DNA of 64,000 nt from JAHJRJ01 sp037443685 (GCA_037443685.1 JBBINX010000003.1:1-64000); one strand, 5' to 3'. Positions 37,517-46,217 are shown, counted from the first letter of the stretch. The notes: a model not told the origin generated them from the letters alone. Translations and numbers: made by a program.

Positions 37517-38583
37517 AAGCTTTAATAGCCAGCGGTGGACGTGGAACCAGATTGCGTCCAATTACACATACGCAAAATAAACATTTGATACCTATCGCTA
37601 ATAAACCGATTCTACATTACGCCATCGAGGGTGTTGTTAATGCCGGTATAAAACAAATCGGCATCGTAGTGAATGCGGATAATGAGGAAGTACAGCGGGC
37701 GATAGGCAACGGTTCGAGGTGGGGAGTTAAAATCACTTATATACCGCAAGAAGCACCGCTCGGTTTAGCGCACGTTGTTAAAATCGCCGAACCGTTTATC
37801 GGAAGAGATGACTTTATATTTTATTTGGGCGACAATATGGTTGTGGGTGGAGTGAAAAGATTTATACAGGAATTTAAGAAGAGTAAATACAATTGCTGGC
37901 TCACGCTTGCTAAAGTGAAAGACCCTGAAAGGTTCGGTGTTCCCGAAATTAACAGTCAGGGAAGAATTATTGGAATTGAAGAAAAACCCAAAAAACCGAA
38001 AAGTAATTACGCCGTATCCGGTATTTATATCTATGATCTCAATATTTTTAAAGCTTGCGATAGTATAAAACCGAGTGGACGCGGCGAGCTTGAAATATCG
38101 GACGCTCATCAATGGCTAATCGACCATAAGTATAAAGTTGGCTATTCTGAAATCACCGGTTGGTGGAAGGATACAGGAAAACCCTCCGACTTACTCGAGG
38201 CAAATAGGTTGATTCTCGATAATCAAGAAGTAAACATCGATGGTGATGTAGATAAAGCATCAGTTGTGGTGGGAAAGGTAGTGCTTGGAAAAGGTTCAAA
38301 AATCATTAACAGCGTAGTTCGTGGTCCAGCTATCATCGGAAACGAATGCATATTAGAAAACAGCTACGTCGGTCCATTCACTTCCATTGGTGACAGGACC
38401 CTTGTGAAGAACAGCGAAGTTGAGTACAGTATCGTTTTACGTGATTGTAAAATCATCGACGTTAAAATTCGGATCGAAGGAAGTTTACTCGGGAACGACG
38501 TTGAGATAGTCGAAGCAATCGGAAAACCGCACGTGCATCGCTTCATGATTGGAGACCAGAGTAGAGTAGAAGTGGCGTGGTGA
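37513..38583 (+). CDS. Glucose-1-phosphate thymidylyltransferase, long form (RmlA superfamily)
   Basis: A sugar-nucleotide pyrophosphorylase that uses dTTP in most characterised relatives. The N-terminal catalytic part has LIASGGRGTRLRPITHTQNKHL, DFIFYLGDNMVVGG, GIEEKPKKPKSNYAVSGIYIYD and TGWWKDTGKPSDLLEAN. The last ~110 residues are a left-handed beta-helix (hexapeptide pattern: VVVGKVVLGKGSKIINSVV, VIGNECILENSYVGPFTSIG), typical of the long archaeal-type enzymes. It starts at GTG within a GTGA overlap with the previous gene. Donor supply for surface glycans is likely; rmlB, rmlC and rmlD are not in the window. Confidence 0.87.
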   Translation: MKALIASGGRGTRLRPITHTQNKHLIPIANKPILHYAIEGVVNAGIKQIGIVVNADNEEVQRAIGNGSRWGVKITYIPQEAPLGLAHVVKIAEPFIGRDDFIFYLGDNMVVGGVKRFIQEFKKSKYNCWLTLAKVKDPERFGVPEINSQGRIIGIEEKPKKPKSNYAVSGIYIYDLNIFKACDSIKPSGRGELEISDAHQWLIDHKYKVGYSEITGWWKDTGKPSDLLEANRLILDNQEVNIDGDVDKASVVVGKVVLGKGSKIINSVVRGPAIIGNECILENSYVGPFTSIGDRTLVKNSEVEYSIVLRDCKIIDVKIRIEGSLLGNDVEIVEAIGKPHVHRFMIGDQSRVEVAW

Positions 38584-38886
38584 AAAACGATGTCGGATGT
38601 TAAATTTTCGATATCCGCGAAAAATATTTTATAAGGTTTGCGCTATTATCTAAAAATTAAAAAAAACTTTACCATAAAGAACACACAAAACTCACACTTG
38701 CCTGACCGCAGATAGAGCTATAAAATTGGCGAACATATAATATATAAAGGTCTCTAAAAAATAAAACTATTGTGCTCTATGTGAAAAAACTTTGTGCCCT
38801 TTGTAGTTTATAAAATTGATTTATGAAACAACCAATATATTATTTTCATTAACTAACATTTAATATCAAACATCGGAAATCTAATT
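38584..38886. other. Non-coding stretch of about 300 bases
   Basis: AT-rich, no acceptable open frame. It contains two loosely related A-rich phrases in opposite orientation (CATAAAGAACACACAAAAC near 38673 and TTTGTGCCCTTTGTAG near 38791). These resemble degenerate intergenic repeats seen in other draft genomes. It should also hold the promoter of the enoyl-CoA hydratase gene. Confidence 0.5.
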
Positions 38887-39669
38887 ATGGACTATCAAAC
38901 TATTTTAGTTGAAATTAAAAACCGCATAGCTTATCTCACTATTAACAGACCAGATAAGCTTAACGCTGTTAATCTGCAGGTTATTGATGAAGTAAAGCAA
39001 GCATTTCAAAGTTTTGAAAAAGATACTAATGTCGGAGTAATAATTTTAACGGGTGCTGGCGAGAAGGCATTTGTTGCTGGGTCAGATATCAGTGTTCTTG
39101 CGACTTATGACATTGCTGCGGCAAAAAAATATTCTGAAATTGGTAATGGAGTATTAAGTTACATCCAAAATTTTCCTAAACCTGTAATTGCAGTTGTAAA
39201 CGGTTTTGCATTAGGCAGCGGATGCGAAATAGCGATGGCTTGCCACATAAGGATTGCGTCCGAAAACGCAAAATTCGGTCAACCGGAAGTTAACCTTGGC
39301 TTAATTCCTGGACACGGCGGTACTCAACGCCTTGCACGAATTGTTGGAATCGGGAAAGCGATGGAGCTTACATTAACCGGTAATACAATTGACGCAATCG
39401 AAGCCCTGCGCATTGGACTGGTGAATAAAGTTGTTCCGTTAGTGGAATTGAAATCGGCAGCCGAAGCAGTAGCTAACGTTATTCTAACCAAAGCTCCTAC
39501 AGCCGTCGCTATTGCGATTAAAGTTGTTAACTCTAATTTAGAAATGCCATTAAAGGAAGGGCTAAAATTAGAAGCAGAATTATTTAGCGAGTGTTTTAAA
39601 ACGGAAGATTTTCAAGAAGGCACAAAAGCATTTTTGGAAAAACGCAAACCAATATTTAAAGGGAAATAA
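38887..39669 (+). CDS. Enoyl-CoA hydratase/isomerase (crotonase family)
   Basis: Adds water to 2-enoyl-CoA thioesters. The crotonase core is complete in 260 residues: LTINRPDKLNAVNLQ, the oxyanion-hole region GEKAFVAGSDISVLATYD, and NGFALGSGCEIAMACHIRIA with the first catalytic Glu. It continues with FGQPEVNLGLIPGHGGTQRLA with the second. Having both Glu residues supports hydratase rather than isomerase activity. A 3-hydroxybutyryl-CoA dehydratase role is possible. No other beta-oxidation gene is near. The next reading frame downstream is a broken small gene. Confidence 0.9.
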   Translation: MDYQTILVEIKNRIAYLTINRPDKLNAVNLQVIDEVKQAFQSFEKDTNVGVIILTGAGEKAFVAGSDISVLATYDIAAAKKYSEIGNGVLSYIQNFPKPVIAVVNGFALGSGCEIAMACHIRIASENAKFGQPEVNLGLIPGHGGTQRLARIVGIGKAMELTLTGNTIDAIEALRIGLVNKVVPLVELKSAAEAVANVILTKAPTAVAIAIKVVNSNLEMPLKEGLKLEAELFSECFKTEDFQEGTKAFLEKRKPIFKGK

Positions 39670-39670
39670 A

Positions 39671-40094
39671 TTGAAAATATAAAACATTATCCTTATATTT
39701 ATTATCATAATTTTAACTATCGCAATTTTATTGTTTGTGTTATTAGGTGATATCGAGAATGCAAATAAGATAGAAAAAGATATACTTCCTATACTAGCTA
39801 AAAATACGAAGGTTGAATCAGATAGCGTCGTAAAAGGAGTTTTAGAAAAATGCGATATTAACAAAAACTGGATAAAACAAATCGGAGATACAAGTTCTAG
39901 ATTCAACGACTAAAAGAATAAAACGGCGTGTCGTTATTCCAACAAATTTAACGCCCGTTGTAATAAATGTAGAATTTAAGAAAATGGCTAACCAGTTTGA
40001 ACATACCGTCATAGCAACAGTAGGTGCAAAAGAAAAAACTGTAACGATACAAATACACGAGAACAAATTATTTTTACAAACTATGGTTCTTTAA
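39671..40094 (+). pseudogene. Frameshifted small membrane-anchored protein gene
   Basis: Two open segments in different frames look like one gene. The first (from about 39683) reads a membrane anchor (ILIFIIIILTIAILLFVLLG) followed by ENANKIEKDILPILAKNTKV, EKCDINKNWIKQ, and stops at 39913. The second frame is open from about 39872 and reads STTKRIKRRVVIPTNLTPVV, EFKKMANQFEHTVIATVGAK and IHENKLFLQTMVL, stopping at 40094. The apparent start TTG 39671 is also one base out of frame with the anchor. The gene could be truly decayed, or the assembly could carry single-base errors; at about 135 residues it would otherwise be a normal small protein of unknown function between the hydratase and glyS. 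Confidence 0.55.
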
Positions 40095-40188
40095 CCAACA
40101 AAAAATTTAAAACGAAAGGAAATATCTTATCAATTCAAAAAAAGCTGAATCGGTTATTAATACTTTAGCTAACAAACAAACTGACCTG

Positions 40189-41631
40189 ATGGAGAAAATA
40201 GTTTCGCTTGCAAAAAGGCGGGGTTATGTATTTCAATCGAGTGAAATATACGGCGGCTTAAACGGTTGTTGGGATTATGGTCCACTCGGTGTGGAATTAC
40301 TGCGCAATTTAAAAGAAGAATGGTGGCGGGCAATGACTTACCGCGATGATATCGAGGGAATAGACGCTGCAATTTTAATGCACCCACGCGTTTGGGAAGC
40401 CTCGGGGCATGTAGAAAATTTTACAGACCCGATGGTCGATTGTAAAGAATGTAAAACCCGTTATCGGCTCGACGTTCTCTTTGAAGAAACATCAATAAAA
40501 AAACAAAAAGAGTTATTAAGAGAACTATTTCCTGATCGCTTTCAAGGTCAGCAGAAGGATGAAGTTATTAGTGAAGAATTTAGAAAAGTTACAGGAAGTT
40601 CTGCTACGCAAGTATTAAAAGCTCTCTCTTGTCCTAATTGTGGAAATAAATCATCCTTTACTGAAGCTCGCAAATTCAACTTGATGTTTAAAACGTTCGT
40701 CGGTCCGATGGAAGATTCGACCGCAGTAGTTTATATGCGTCCAGAAACAGCACAGGGAATATTTGTAAATTTTTTAAATGTTCAAGCAGCTTCACGCCAG
40801 AAACTTCCTTTCGGTATCGCACAGATCGGTAAGGCATTCAGAAACGAAATTAATACGAAGAATTTTCTTTTCAGAACTCGTGAGTTTGAGCAGATGGAAA
40901 TGCAATACTTTGTTCGTCCCGGTACAGATGTTCAATGGTTTGAATATTGGCGCGAACAAAGATTCCAGTGGTTTGTGGAATTAGGTATGCGTAAAGAGAA
41001 ACTCCGTTGGCATCAGCACGAGCCGCACGCACTTGCACACTATGCAAAAGATGCCTACGATATTGAGTATCAGTTTCCTTTCGAATGGGGCGAGATCGAA
41101 GGTATTCATAATAGAACAGATTTCGACCTTTCGCGTCACGAAGAATATTCAGGAAAAAGTTTAAAGTATTTTGACGATGAAACTAAAGAGAAGTACATAC
41201 CGTTCATCATCGAAACTTCAGCTGGTGCAAGCAGGTCGTTCATGGCTTTTTTAGTAGATGCTTACGCCGAAGAGGAAGCTCCAACTGCGGATGGAAAAAT
41301 GGAAACACGTGTAGTACTGATGTTGCATCCTCGTCTTGCACCGATTAAAGCGGCAATATTTCCGCTTGTAAATCGTGATAGTATGCCGGAAATTGCAAGG
41401 AACATTGAAAAGGAACTTCGATATCATCTGCGTGTTTTCTATGACGATTCCGGCGCGGTAGGAAGAAGGTATCGCAGACAGGATGAAGCAGGTACACCGT
41501 TCTGCATAACAGTTGATTCGCAAACATTACAAGACCAAACTGTAACCGTTCGGGACCGCGACACGATGGTACAGGAACGAGTTGCGATGGGTAAGTTGTT
41601 AGAGTATCTAAGAAATAAGTTAAATCGCTAA
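40189..41631 (+). CDS. glyS: Glycyl-tRNA synthetase, dimeric eukaryote/archaea-type
   Basis: Charges tRNA-Gly. The class II motifs are clear: GYVFQSSEIYGGLNGCWDYG, MRPETAQGIFVNFLN, GIAQIGKAFRNEINTKNFLF, REFEQMEMQYFV, and ETSAGASRSFMAFLVDAY. The C-terminal anticodon-binding domain is RVVLMLHPRLAPIKAAIFPL to QDQTVTVRDRDTMVQERV. Two Cys pairs (CKECKTRY and LSCPNCGNKSSF) lie in the insertion and may bind zinc. At 480 residues it is the alpha2 type, not the alpha2beta2 type of E. coli. The frame is open upstream of the ATG for about 20 codons (NSKKAESVINTLANKQTDL), so the true start could be an unusual codon further up. Confidence 0.95.
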   Translation: MEKIVSLAKRRGYVFQSSEIYGGLNGCWDYGPLGVELLRNLKEEWWRAMTYRDDIEGIDAAILMHPRVWEASGHVENFTDPMVDCKECKTRYRLDVLFEETSIKKQKELLRELFPDRFQGQQKDEVISEEFRKVTGSSATQVLKALSCPNCGNKSSFTEARKFNLMFKTFVGPMEDSTAVVYMRPETAQGIFVNFLNVQAASRQKLPFGIAQIGKAFRNEINTKNFLFRTREFEQMEMQYFVRPGTDVQWFEYWREQRFQWFVELGMRKEKLRWHQHEPHALAHYAKDAYDIEYQFPFEWGEIEGIHNRTDFDLSRHEEYSGKSLKYFDDETKEKYIPFIIETSAGASRSFMAFLVDAYAEEEAPTADGKMETRVVLMLHPRLAPIKAAIFPLVNRDSMPEIARNIEKELRYHLRVFYDDSGAVGRRYRRQDEAGTPFCITVDSQTLQDQTVTVRDRDTMVQERVAMGKLLEYLRNKLNR

Positions 41632-41748
41632 TTAGTGACTAAAAATATTTAAATAATGAAGTCGAAGGTTTTTTAATACTTTACCACTATAAAAAAAACG
41701 GTGGTTATCTAAGTACAAATAAATCTAAACAAACATAAGGAGCATAAA

Positions 41749-42654
41749 ATGATACAAAAAATCTTATCAACAGTATTGGTTGCAGCATTAGTTTTTGTAT
41801 GGACTGCATGTCAGGATTCTACGACGGAACCAACTAAAACGAAATTACAACCTATAACAAGTATCAAAGCTTATTCTGTAAGCAATACGAGCGTTGGATT
41901 GAAGTGGACAAAATCGACAGATGAAGCCAAAGCTGATTTTTTAAATTATTATTTGAAAACTAAAAACCCGGATGGAACAACAGCAAAAGAGATGACTGTT
42001 GCAAAAGGCCTCGACAGCGCCGTAGTTACCGGTTTAACAAACGGTGTTATTTATACTTTCGAAGTTATATCCAAAGTGACAACGGGTTCTACTAGTTATT
42101 TAGATGGAGACCCGGTAACTATCAAATGGTCGCCAGCTTGGCGATTTGAATTAGAGGGAACTATCGAAATAAAGGTTTATGAAACTACAAGCAGTGTGGG
42201 TTATGCTAGCGGTTTAATATTTTATCATCCGACAAGTGCAGGACCTAAGACAGTATCTCTTGTAAGTGCTGATAGTTCATTAATTGATGTATATGTAAAG
42301 ACCGAAACAGGTAGTAATATTTCGCTTAGAAGTTCACATCTTTACAGAAGCAATAGAAAGATAACTCGTTTTTCTAATCTTTATAGAAATTCAGAAACTC
42401 TAAATGATCCTCAAATCGCACCTCCTGATACAGCAACTTACATCAATTATGAATTTCCGGTAGATTCAGTAACTGTAACGTCTTCGCGAATCTATTACTT
42501 CAAAGGTGTTAATGGAAATTACGGAAGAATTTTAATTATGCGAAATCCATCAAACGGTACACTAATCTGGGGAACATCACCCGAACAGTATTTGAAATTG
42601 AAGCTATCGTATCAAAGCGTTGCATATAATCCTTATTCAAAAAAATCGTTCTAA
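41749..42654 (+). CDS. Lipoprotein with fibronectin type III domain
   Basis: A 301-residue protein anchored by a lipobox (LVFVWTAC, Cys at about residue 21). An FN3 domain follows (ITSIKAYSVSNTSVGLKWTK to GVIYTFEVISKVTTG, residues ~37-115). The C-terminal half is a second beta-rich domain with no motif I recognise. A good Shine-Dalgarno (AAGGAG, seven bases before ATG) is present. It leads a run of four same-strand genes ending with the ZIP transporter, with 14 bases to the next gene. Confidence 0.8.
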   Translation: MIQKILSTVLVAALVFVWTACQDSTTEPTKTKLQPITSIKAYSVSNTSVGLKWTKSTDEAKADFLNYYLKTKNPDGTTAKEMTVAKGLDSAVVTGLTNGVIYTFEVISKVTTGSTSYLDGDPVTIKWSPAWRFELEGTIEIKVYETTSSVGYASGLIFYHPTSAGPKTVSLVSADSSLIDVYVKTETGSNISLRSSHLYRSNRKITRFSNLYRNSETLNDPQIAPPDTATYINYEFPVDSVTVTSSRIYYFKGVNGNYGRILIMRNPSNGTLIWGTSPEQYLKLKLSYQSVAYNPYSKKSF

Positions 42655-42668
42655 TTAAAGGAGAAAAA

Positions 42669-43049
42669 ATGAAAAACAAACTATTCGTATTGGCTCTAAT
42701 ATTTATTCTTTCGATTATCTTAATTTCCGGAACTTCATTCGCACAAAAAAAAGGAACTGTATTCGGTGAGATAGTCGAACTCACTACATATGTGAAAGAC
42801 AATATTAAACCTACAAGTCCAGCAGGTTTGGAAATCACAAAAGATAACCAGAAGAAAGGCGGGACATTTGTTTTGCTCGAAAAAGGAACAAGTAAATTAG
42901 TGTTCTTAACTTCGGCTTCGGCAGAATTACCATTAGTCGAACAACTAACACCTTACATTGGCATGACTGTTTTCGTAAAAGGCACGATTATTAAAAAAGG
43001 TGGTATCCGCCTCGTCGTTATAGATGATATTGGTAAATATCTGAAATAA
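42669..43049 (+). CDS. Small exported protein of unknown function
   Basis: A 126-residue protein with a signal peptide (LFVLALIFILSIILISGTSFA). The mature part is about 100 residues of alternating strands: KGTVFGEIVELTTYVKDNIK, GGTFVLLEKGTSKLVFLTSA and YIGMTVFVKGTIIKKGGIRL. These suggest a small beta barrel such as an OB fold. No lipobox Cys and no catalytic motif. It has a clear ribosome site (AAAGGAGAAAAA) and follows the lipoprotein after 14 bases. A role as a periplasmic partner of that lipoprotein is possible but unproven. Confidence 0.75.
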   Translation: MKNKLFVLALIFILSIILISGTSFAQKKGTVFGEIVELTTYVKDNIKPTSPAGLEITKDNQKKGGTFVLLEKGTSKLVFLTSASAELPLVEQLTPYIGMTVFVKGTIIKKGGIRLVVIDDIGKYLK

Positions 43050-43067
43050 ACGGACAAATAATTGAAA

Positions 43068-43098
43068 AGGAGGGGACGGTTGTGTGTCGTCCCCTTCT
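43068..43098 (+). promoter_or_regulatory. Strong hairpin in the leader of the TPR gene
   Basis: An eleven-pair stem (AGGAGGGGACG against CGTCCCCTTCT, one G-T pair) with a nine-base loop lies between the small exported protein and the TPR protein, eight bases before the ATG at 43106. There is no T run after it, so it is not a typical terminator. Its 5' arm contains AGGAGGGG, which resembles a ribosome site. It could tune translation of the next gene. Confidence 0.5.
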
Positions 43099-43105
43099 AA
43101 TATAT

Positions 43106-44254
43106 ATGCGAATAATCATACTGTTTCTATTCTTACTGATTTACTCGTCTGCTGTTTCACAGTGGCTGTCTGATAGTTCCGCAGATTATCATACACGGCG
43201 TGGAGTTGATTTCATCTATGGTATGCAATTCGACAGTGCAAGAAACGAATTCCAAGAACTAATTAAAATAAATCCGACCCATCCATCCGGATATTTTTTT
43301 ATGGCAATGGTTGAGTGGTGGAAAATCTTAACGAATCCTGACGATAAGAATAGTGATGAAAAGTTTTATTCGCTTCTTGCGAACGTCATTTCTATGTGCG
43401 ATAAAAGATTGAAGGAAAACCCAAACGATGTAACAAGCTTATTTTTTAAAGGTGGTTCGATTGGATTTCGGGGGCGACTGCGTGTGCATCGCGAACAGTG
43501 GTTACACGCAGCTAACGACGGGAGATTAGCTATCCCAATAGTGCATCAAGCATATAAGCTCGAACCGGACAACGTCGATGTACTGCTTGGCATGGGGATT
43601 TACAATTATTACCGCGATGTGATTCCTAACGAGTATCCGATTGTTAAACCGTTCGTAATCTTGTTCCCATCTGGCGACAAAATGTTAGGTATCCAACAGT
43701 TAAGGCAGGCTGCTGAGCAAGCAAAGTATGCTAACGTTGAAGCGACCTATTTTCTCATTCAATTACTACTCAATTACGAAAGGCAATATAGCCAAGCGTT
43801 ACCGCTTGCTCAAAAAATTTTCAGAAAGTATCCAAATAATCCTATTTTTCATCGATACGTTGGCAGACTTCATGCCGCACTTGGTCGATGGGAGGATGTA
43901 CAAAAAGTTTTTAATGTGATTATTGATCGGAGTTTCAAAAACCAAAACGGTTACAACCATATTGCACTGCGTGAAGCATATTATTATTTAGGGTTGAATT
44001 ATTTTAATACATCTGTGTTGGACGAAGCATTAAAATATTTTTATAAATGCGATGAGCTTTCACGCTCTTTAGATACAAGCGACCAATCGGGATTTATGGT
44101 TATGACTAACTTAAAAATTGGAATGATATACGATTTACAATCGAAACGAGATTTAGCAATTAAGCAATACAATAAAGTTCTTAATATGACGGCTTATCAA
44201 AACTCGAAAGAACAAGCTCGACAATATATCAGAAAACCTTACGGACAATTTTAG
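43106..44254 (+). CDS. Exported TPR protein
   Basis: About 382 residues. The start at ATG 43106 gives a normal signal peptide (RIIILFLFLLIYSSAVS); the GTG at 43082 adds eight residues in front and lies in the hairpin. The mature part is helical, with a membrane-free region of tetratricopeptide-type repeats (RGVDFIYGMQFDSARNEFQE, ALREAYYYLGLNYFNTSVLD). A conserved-looking middle reads GIYNYYRDVIPNEYPIVKPF, seen in a group of bacterial TPR proteins of unknown role. It stands two bases before the ZIP transporter gene and is likely cotranscribed with it. Confidence 0.78.
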   Translation: MRIIILFLFLLIYSSAVSQWLSDSSADYHTRRGVDFIYGMQFDSARNEFQELIKINPTHPSGYFFMAMVEWWKILTNPDDKNSDEKFYSLLANVISMCDKRLKENPNDVTSLFFKGGSIGFRGRLRVHREQWLHAANDGRLAIPIVHQAYKLEPDNVDVLLGMGIYNYYRDVIPNEYPIVKPFVILFPSGDKMLGIQQLRQAAEQAKYANVEATYFLIQLLLNYERQYSQALPLAQKIFRKYPNNPIFHRYVGRLHAALGRWEDVQKVFNVIIDRSFKNQNGYNHIALREAYYYLGLNYFNTSVLDEALKYFYKCDELSRSLDTSDQSGFMVMTNLKIGMIYDLQSKRDLAIKQYNKVLNMTAYQNSKEQARQYIRKPYGQF

Positions 44255-44256
44255 AA

Positions 44257-45006
44257 ATGTTGACAATAATTATATTCGGTTTGTTAGCGGCGGGTGCAGA
44301 ACTTTTAGGTGGCTATCTAATCACCTTGCGTCATCAGTGGCCCCGTAAAATTCAAGAGTATCTAATAGCATTAGGTGCCGGGTTTATACTTGCACTAGTT
44401 TTTCTGGAGTTAATTCCTGAAAGTATCGATAAAATCGGTTCGCAAGCTCCGTTGTTTTTCTTATTAGGTTTTGCACTTATCCATTTCTTTGAGCATACTT
44501 TTGTAGGACACTTACATTTCGGAGAGGAAACGCACACAGAAATCATGATTTCTAAAACCGCAAGCTATTCAGCCGTACTAGGACTTTTTATACACGCTTT
44601 CTTCGACGGGTTAGCAATATCAGCAGGTTTCCATTTCGATTTTGGGATTGGACTTATGATTTTTTTGGGTATAATTCTCCATAAAATTCCGGAAGGAATA
44701 ACTATTTCATCAATAATATTAGCTTCAAATCAGTCTAACAAACACGCATTCTGGGCAACTTTTTCCATTGCAATGGCTACGATGTTAGGTGTTCTTTCAG
44801 TATTTTTTCTTGTAGAAGTTGATACTAATATTGTTGGATATGTTTTTGCTTTGTCGGCCGGTGTTGCTGTGTATGTGGGGGCAAGCGATTTAATTCCTGA
44901 AATCAACCGTTCCGAAAATCGCATCACTCCGATTGTTGTATTCGTTGGTATGCTTTTATTTTACCTGAGCAGATTATTAATTGGTAGTTTTATAGAAGGG
45001 CATTAA
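44257..45006 (+). CDS. ZIP family metal transporter
   Basis: A 249-residue inner-membrane protein with eight hydrophobic segments that probably imports zinc or another divalent metal. The metal path is readable in the fourth and fifth helices: IHAFFDGLAISAGF and ILHKIPEGITISSI. A His-rich loop between helices 3 and 4 (HFFEHTFVGHLHFGEETH) is typical of the family. The substrate cannot be fixed from sequence. It ends seven bases before a methyltransferase relic on the other strand. Confidence 0.9.
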   Translation: MLTIIIFGLLAAGAELLGGYLITLRHQWPRKIQEYLIALGAGFILALVFLELIPESIDKIGSQAPLFFLLGFALIHFFEHTFVGHLHFGEETHTEIMISKTASYSAVLGLFIHAFFDGLAISAGFHFDFGIGLMIFLGIILHKIPEGITISSIILASNQSNKHAFWATFSIAMATMLGVLSVFFLVEVDTNIVGYVFALSAGVAVYVGASDLIPEINRSENRITPIVVFVGMLLFYLSRLLIGSFIEGH

Positions 45007-45013
45007 CGCTCGA

Positions 45014-45181
45014 TTACTCGATTTCCCAATACTCCTTTGCGGGAAGATTGTCATCAAAATAATTGTAATCTTTATTCTGGTTGAATGGCGAATCTAAAAA
45101 GGTTAAATCAACTTTACCGGAAAAGGGGTTTTCTGCCAGATATTCAATGCAACCGCCCTGTATAATCTTTCCTTATCGCAT
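45014..45181 (-). pseudogene. N-terminal relic of a DNA methyltransferase
   Basis: On the minus strand ATG 45181 opens a frame that hits TAA at codon 3. It then continues for 52 codons (GKIIQGGCIEYLAENPFSGK, VDLTFLDSPFNQNKDYNYFD, DNLPAKEYWEIE) to a second stop. This is the recognisable beginning of an amino-DNA methyltransferase, with the catalytic motif IV (normally DPPF/Y) read as DSPF and the usual NQGK-Y-x-DD continuation. The remaining domains are missing. It sits between the ZIP gene and the PorQ-like gene. I read it as the remnant of a lost restriction-modification or orphan methylase gene. Confidence 0.75.
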
Positions 45182-45192
45182 TGTGTTGATCT

Positions 45193-46140
45193 TTACAGCA
45201 AAATCCCTACAGTTATCCGATGCAGTCCACCAATTTTTCCCATGGAGTTGAAGGCATAATCGATTTTGTATACGTCGTAAATAAATCCACCGCCAATTGA
45301 GAAACCAGCTAGACCCGCGCTCTTATCAATTTTTAGGTCTTTCCTATTCTCGTTGTTGTAGCCGAATCTGAATTGAACGTTTTGAGTTAGTGAAAATTCA
45401 CCACCGAATGCGAACGACCTGAAACGTGAAAAGAAACTACTCTGATAGTCGAGTAATTTATTAAAGCTGAGATTTACCCGAAGTGGCAAGTGTTCGGGTT
45501 TTAAGGAGGCTCCTATTTTTAAGTCAACCGGTAAATTCTCTTTTGTGTTTATGTATGGCTTAAGTTGAGTTCCGAGATTAAGCAGGCTTACTGCTATATG
45601 AAAGCGATCAGGTATTGCTGTATAAGTTACGCCAAAGTCAGTAGCGACTCCGTATGAGCTGTAATTAGCGATTGATGAATAGATAAATTTTAAGCTCGCT
45701 CCATATGTAATATTTTCTATCAATTGGTCGGCGTATGCTGTGGAGATAGCAAAATCACCAGTTGAAAAATTCCCGTCAAGGTTACCGAATTCGTCCCGTC
45801 TGTCGAACTCGCCGTAATGCGTATAAATTATTCCTGCCCCTATAAAGCCGAAGTCCTCCACGTGATTAGCATAACTTAAATGACCTGAGTTGATATCTAC
45901 AAGTTGATTAAAATAACCGATTGAAACTTGTCGCTGATTAACCGAAGCAATAGCTGATGGATTAAAAAATAATGCATTAGGGTCGTTTTTTGTCGTCAAC
46001 AAACTACCACCCATAGCTGCAGCTCGTGCACTAACGTCGTGCCTTAAAAATTTATAAGTGCCGTTGTTTCCACAAAATATGGTTTGAAGAATCAGGAAGA
46101 CAGCGGAGATAGTAATAAATATTTTTTTAATTAATCGCAT
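45193..46140 (-). CDS. PorQ-like outer-membrane protein of the type IX secretion system
   Basis: A 315-residue outer-membrane barrel. A signal peptide (residues 1-23) is followed by YKFLRHDVSARAAAMGGSLL, the opening typical of PorQ/PorV proteins. It continues DPNALFFNPSAIASVNQRQV and ten or more amphipathic strands to the terminal GGLHRITVGILL. In T9SS organisms PorV and PorQ shuttle or hold cargo at the surface. This matches the several proteins with type A sorting domains in the window. PorQ is preferred over PorV because of the GTYKFL opening and length; I am not certain. Confidence 0.75.
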   Translation of the reverse strand: MRLIKKIFITISAVFLILQTIFCGNNGTYKFLRHDVSARAAAMGGSLLTTKNDPNALFFNPSAIASVNQRQVSIGYFNQLVDINSGHLSYANHVEDFGFIGAGIIYTHYGEFDRRDEFGNLDGNFSTGDFAISTAYADQLIENITYGASLKFIYSSIANYSSYGVATDFGVTYTAIPDRFHIAVSLLNLGTQLKPYINTKENLPVDLKIGASLKPEHLPLRVNLSFNKLLDYQSSFFSRFRSFAFGGEFSLTQNVQFRFGYNNENRKDLKIDKSAGLAGFSIGGGFIYDVYKIDYAFNSMGKIGGLHRITVGILL

Positions 46141-46217
46141 AAGGTGCCTTTTTGAATTTCTTATAATTCAATCTAAAAAAAAGTCAGACAAATTCAAACA
46201 AAATCGATATTACCCTT

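Noticed and set aside
39731..39913. Stand-alone 60-residue gene starting at TTG
   Set aside because: The frame continues upstream into a membrane anchor and downstream, after a shift, into a further coding-like segment; better read as part of a broken gene.
41683..41705. ACCAC/GTGGT hairpin after glyS as terminator
   Set aside because: Only five pairs, and the A run is in the loop instead of behind the stem.
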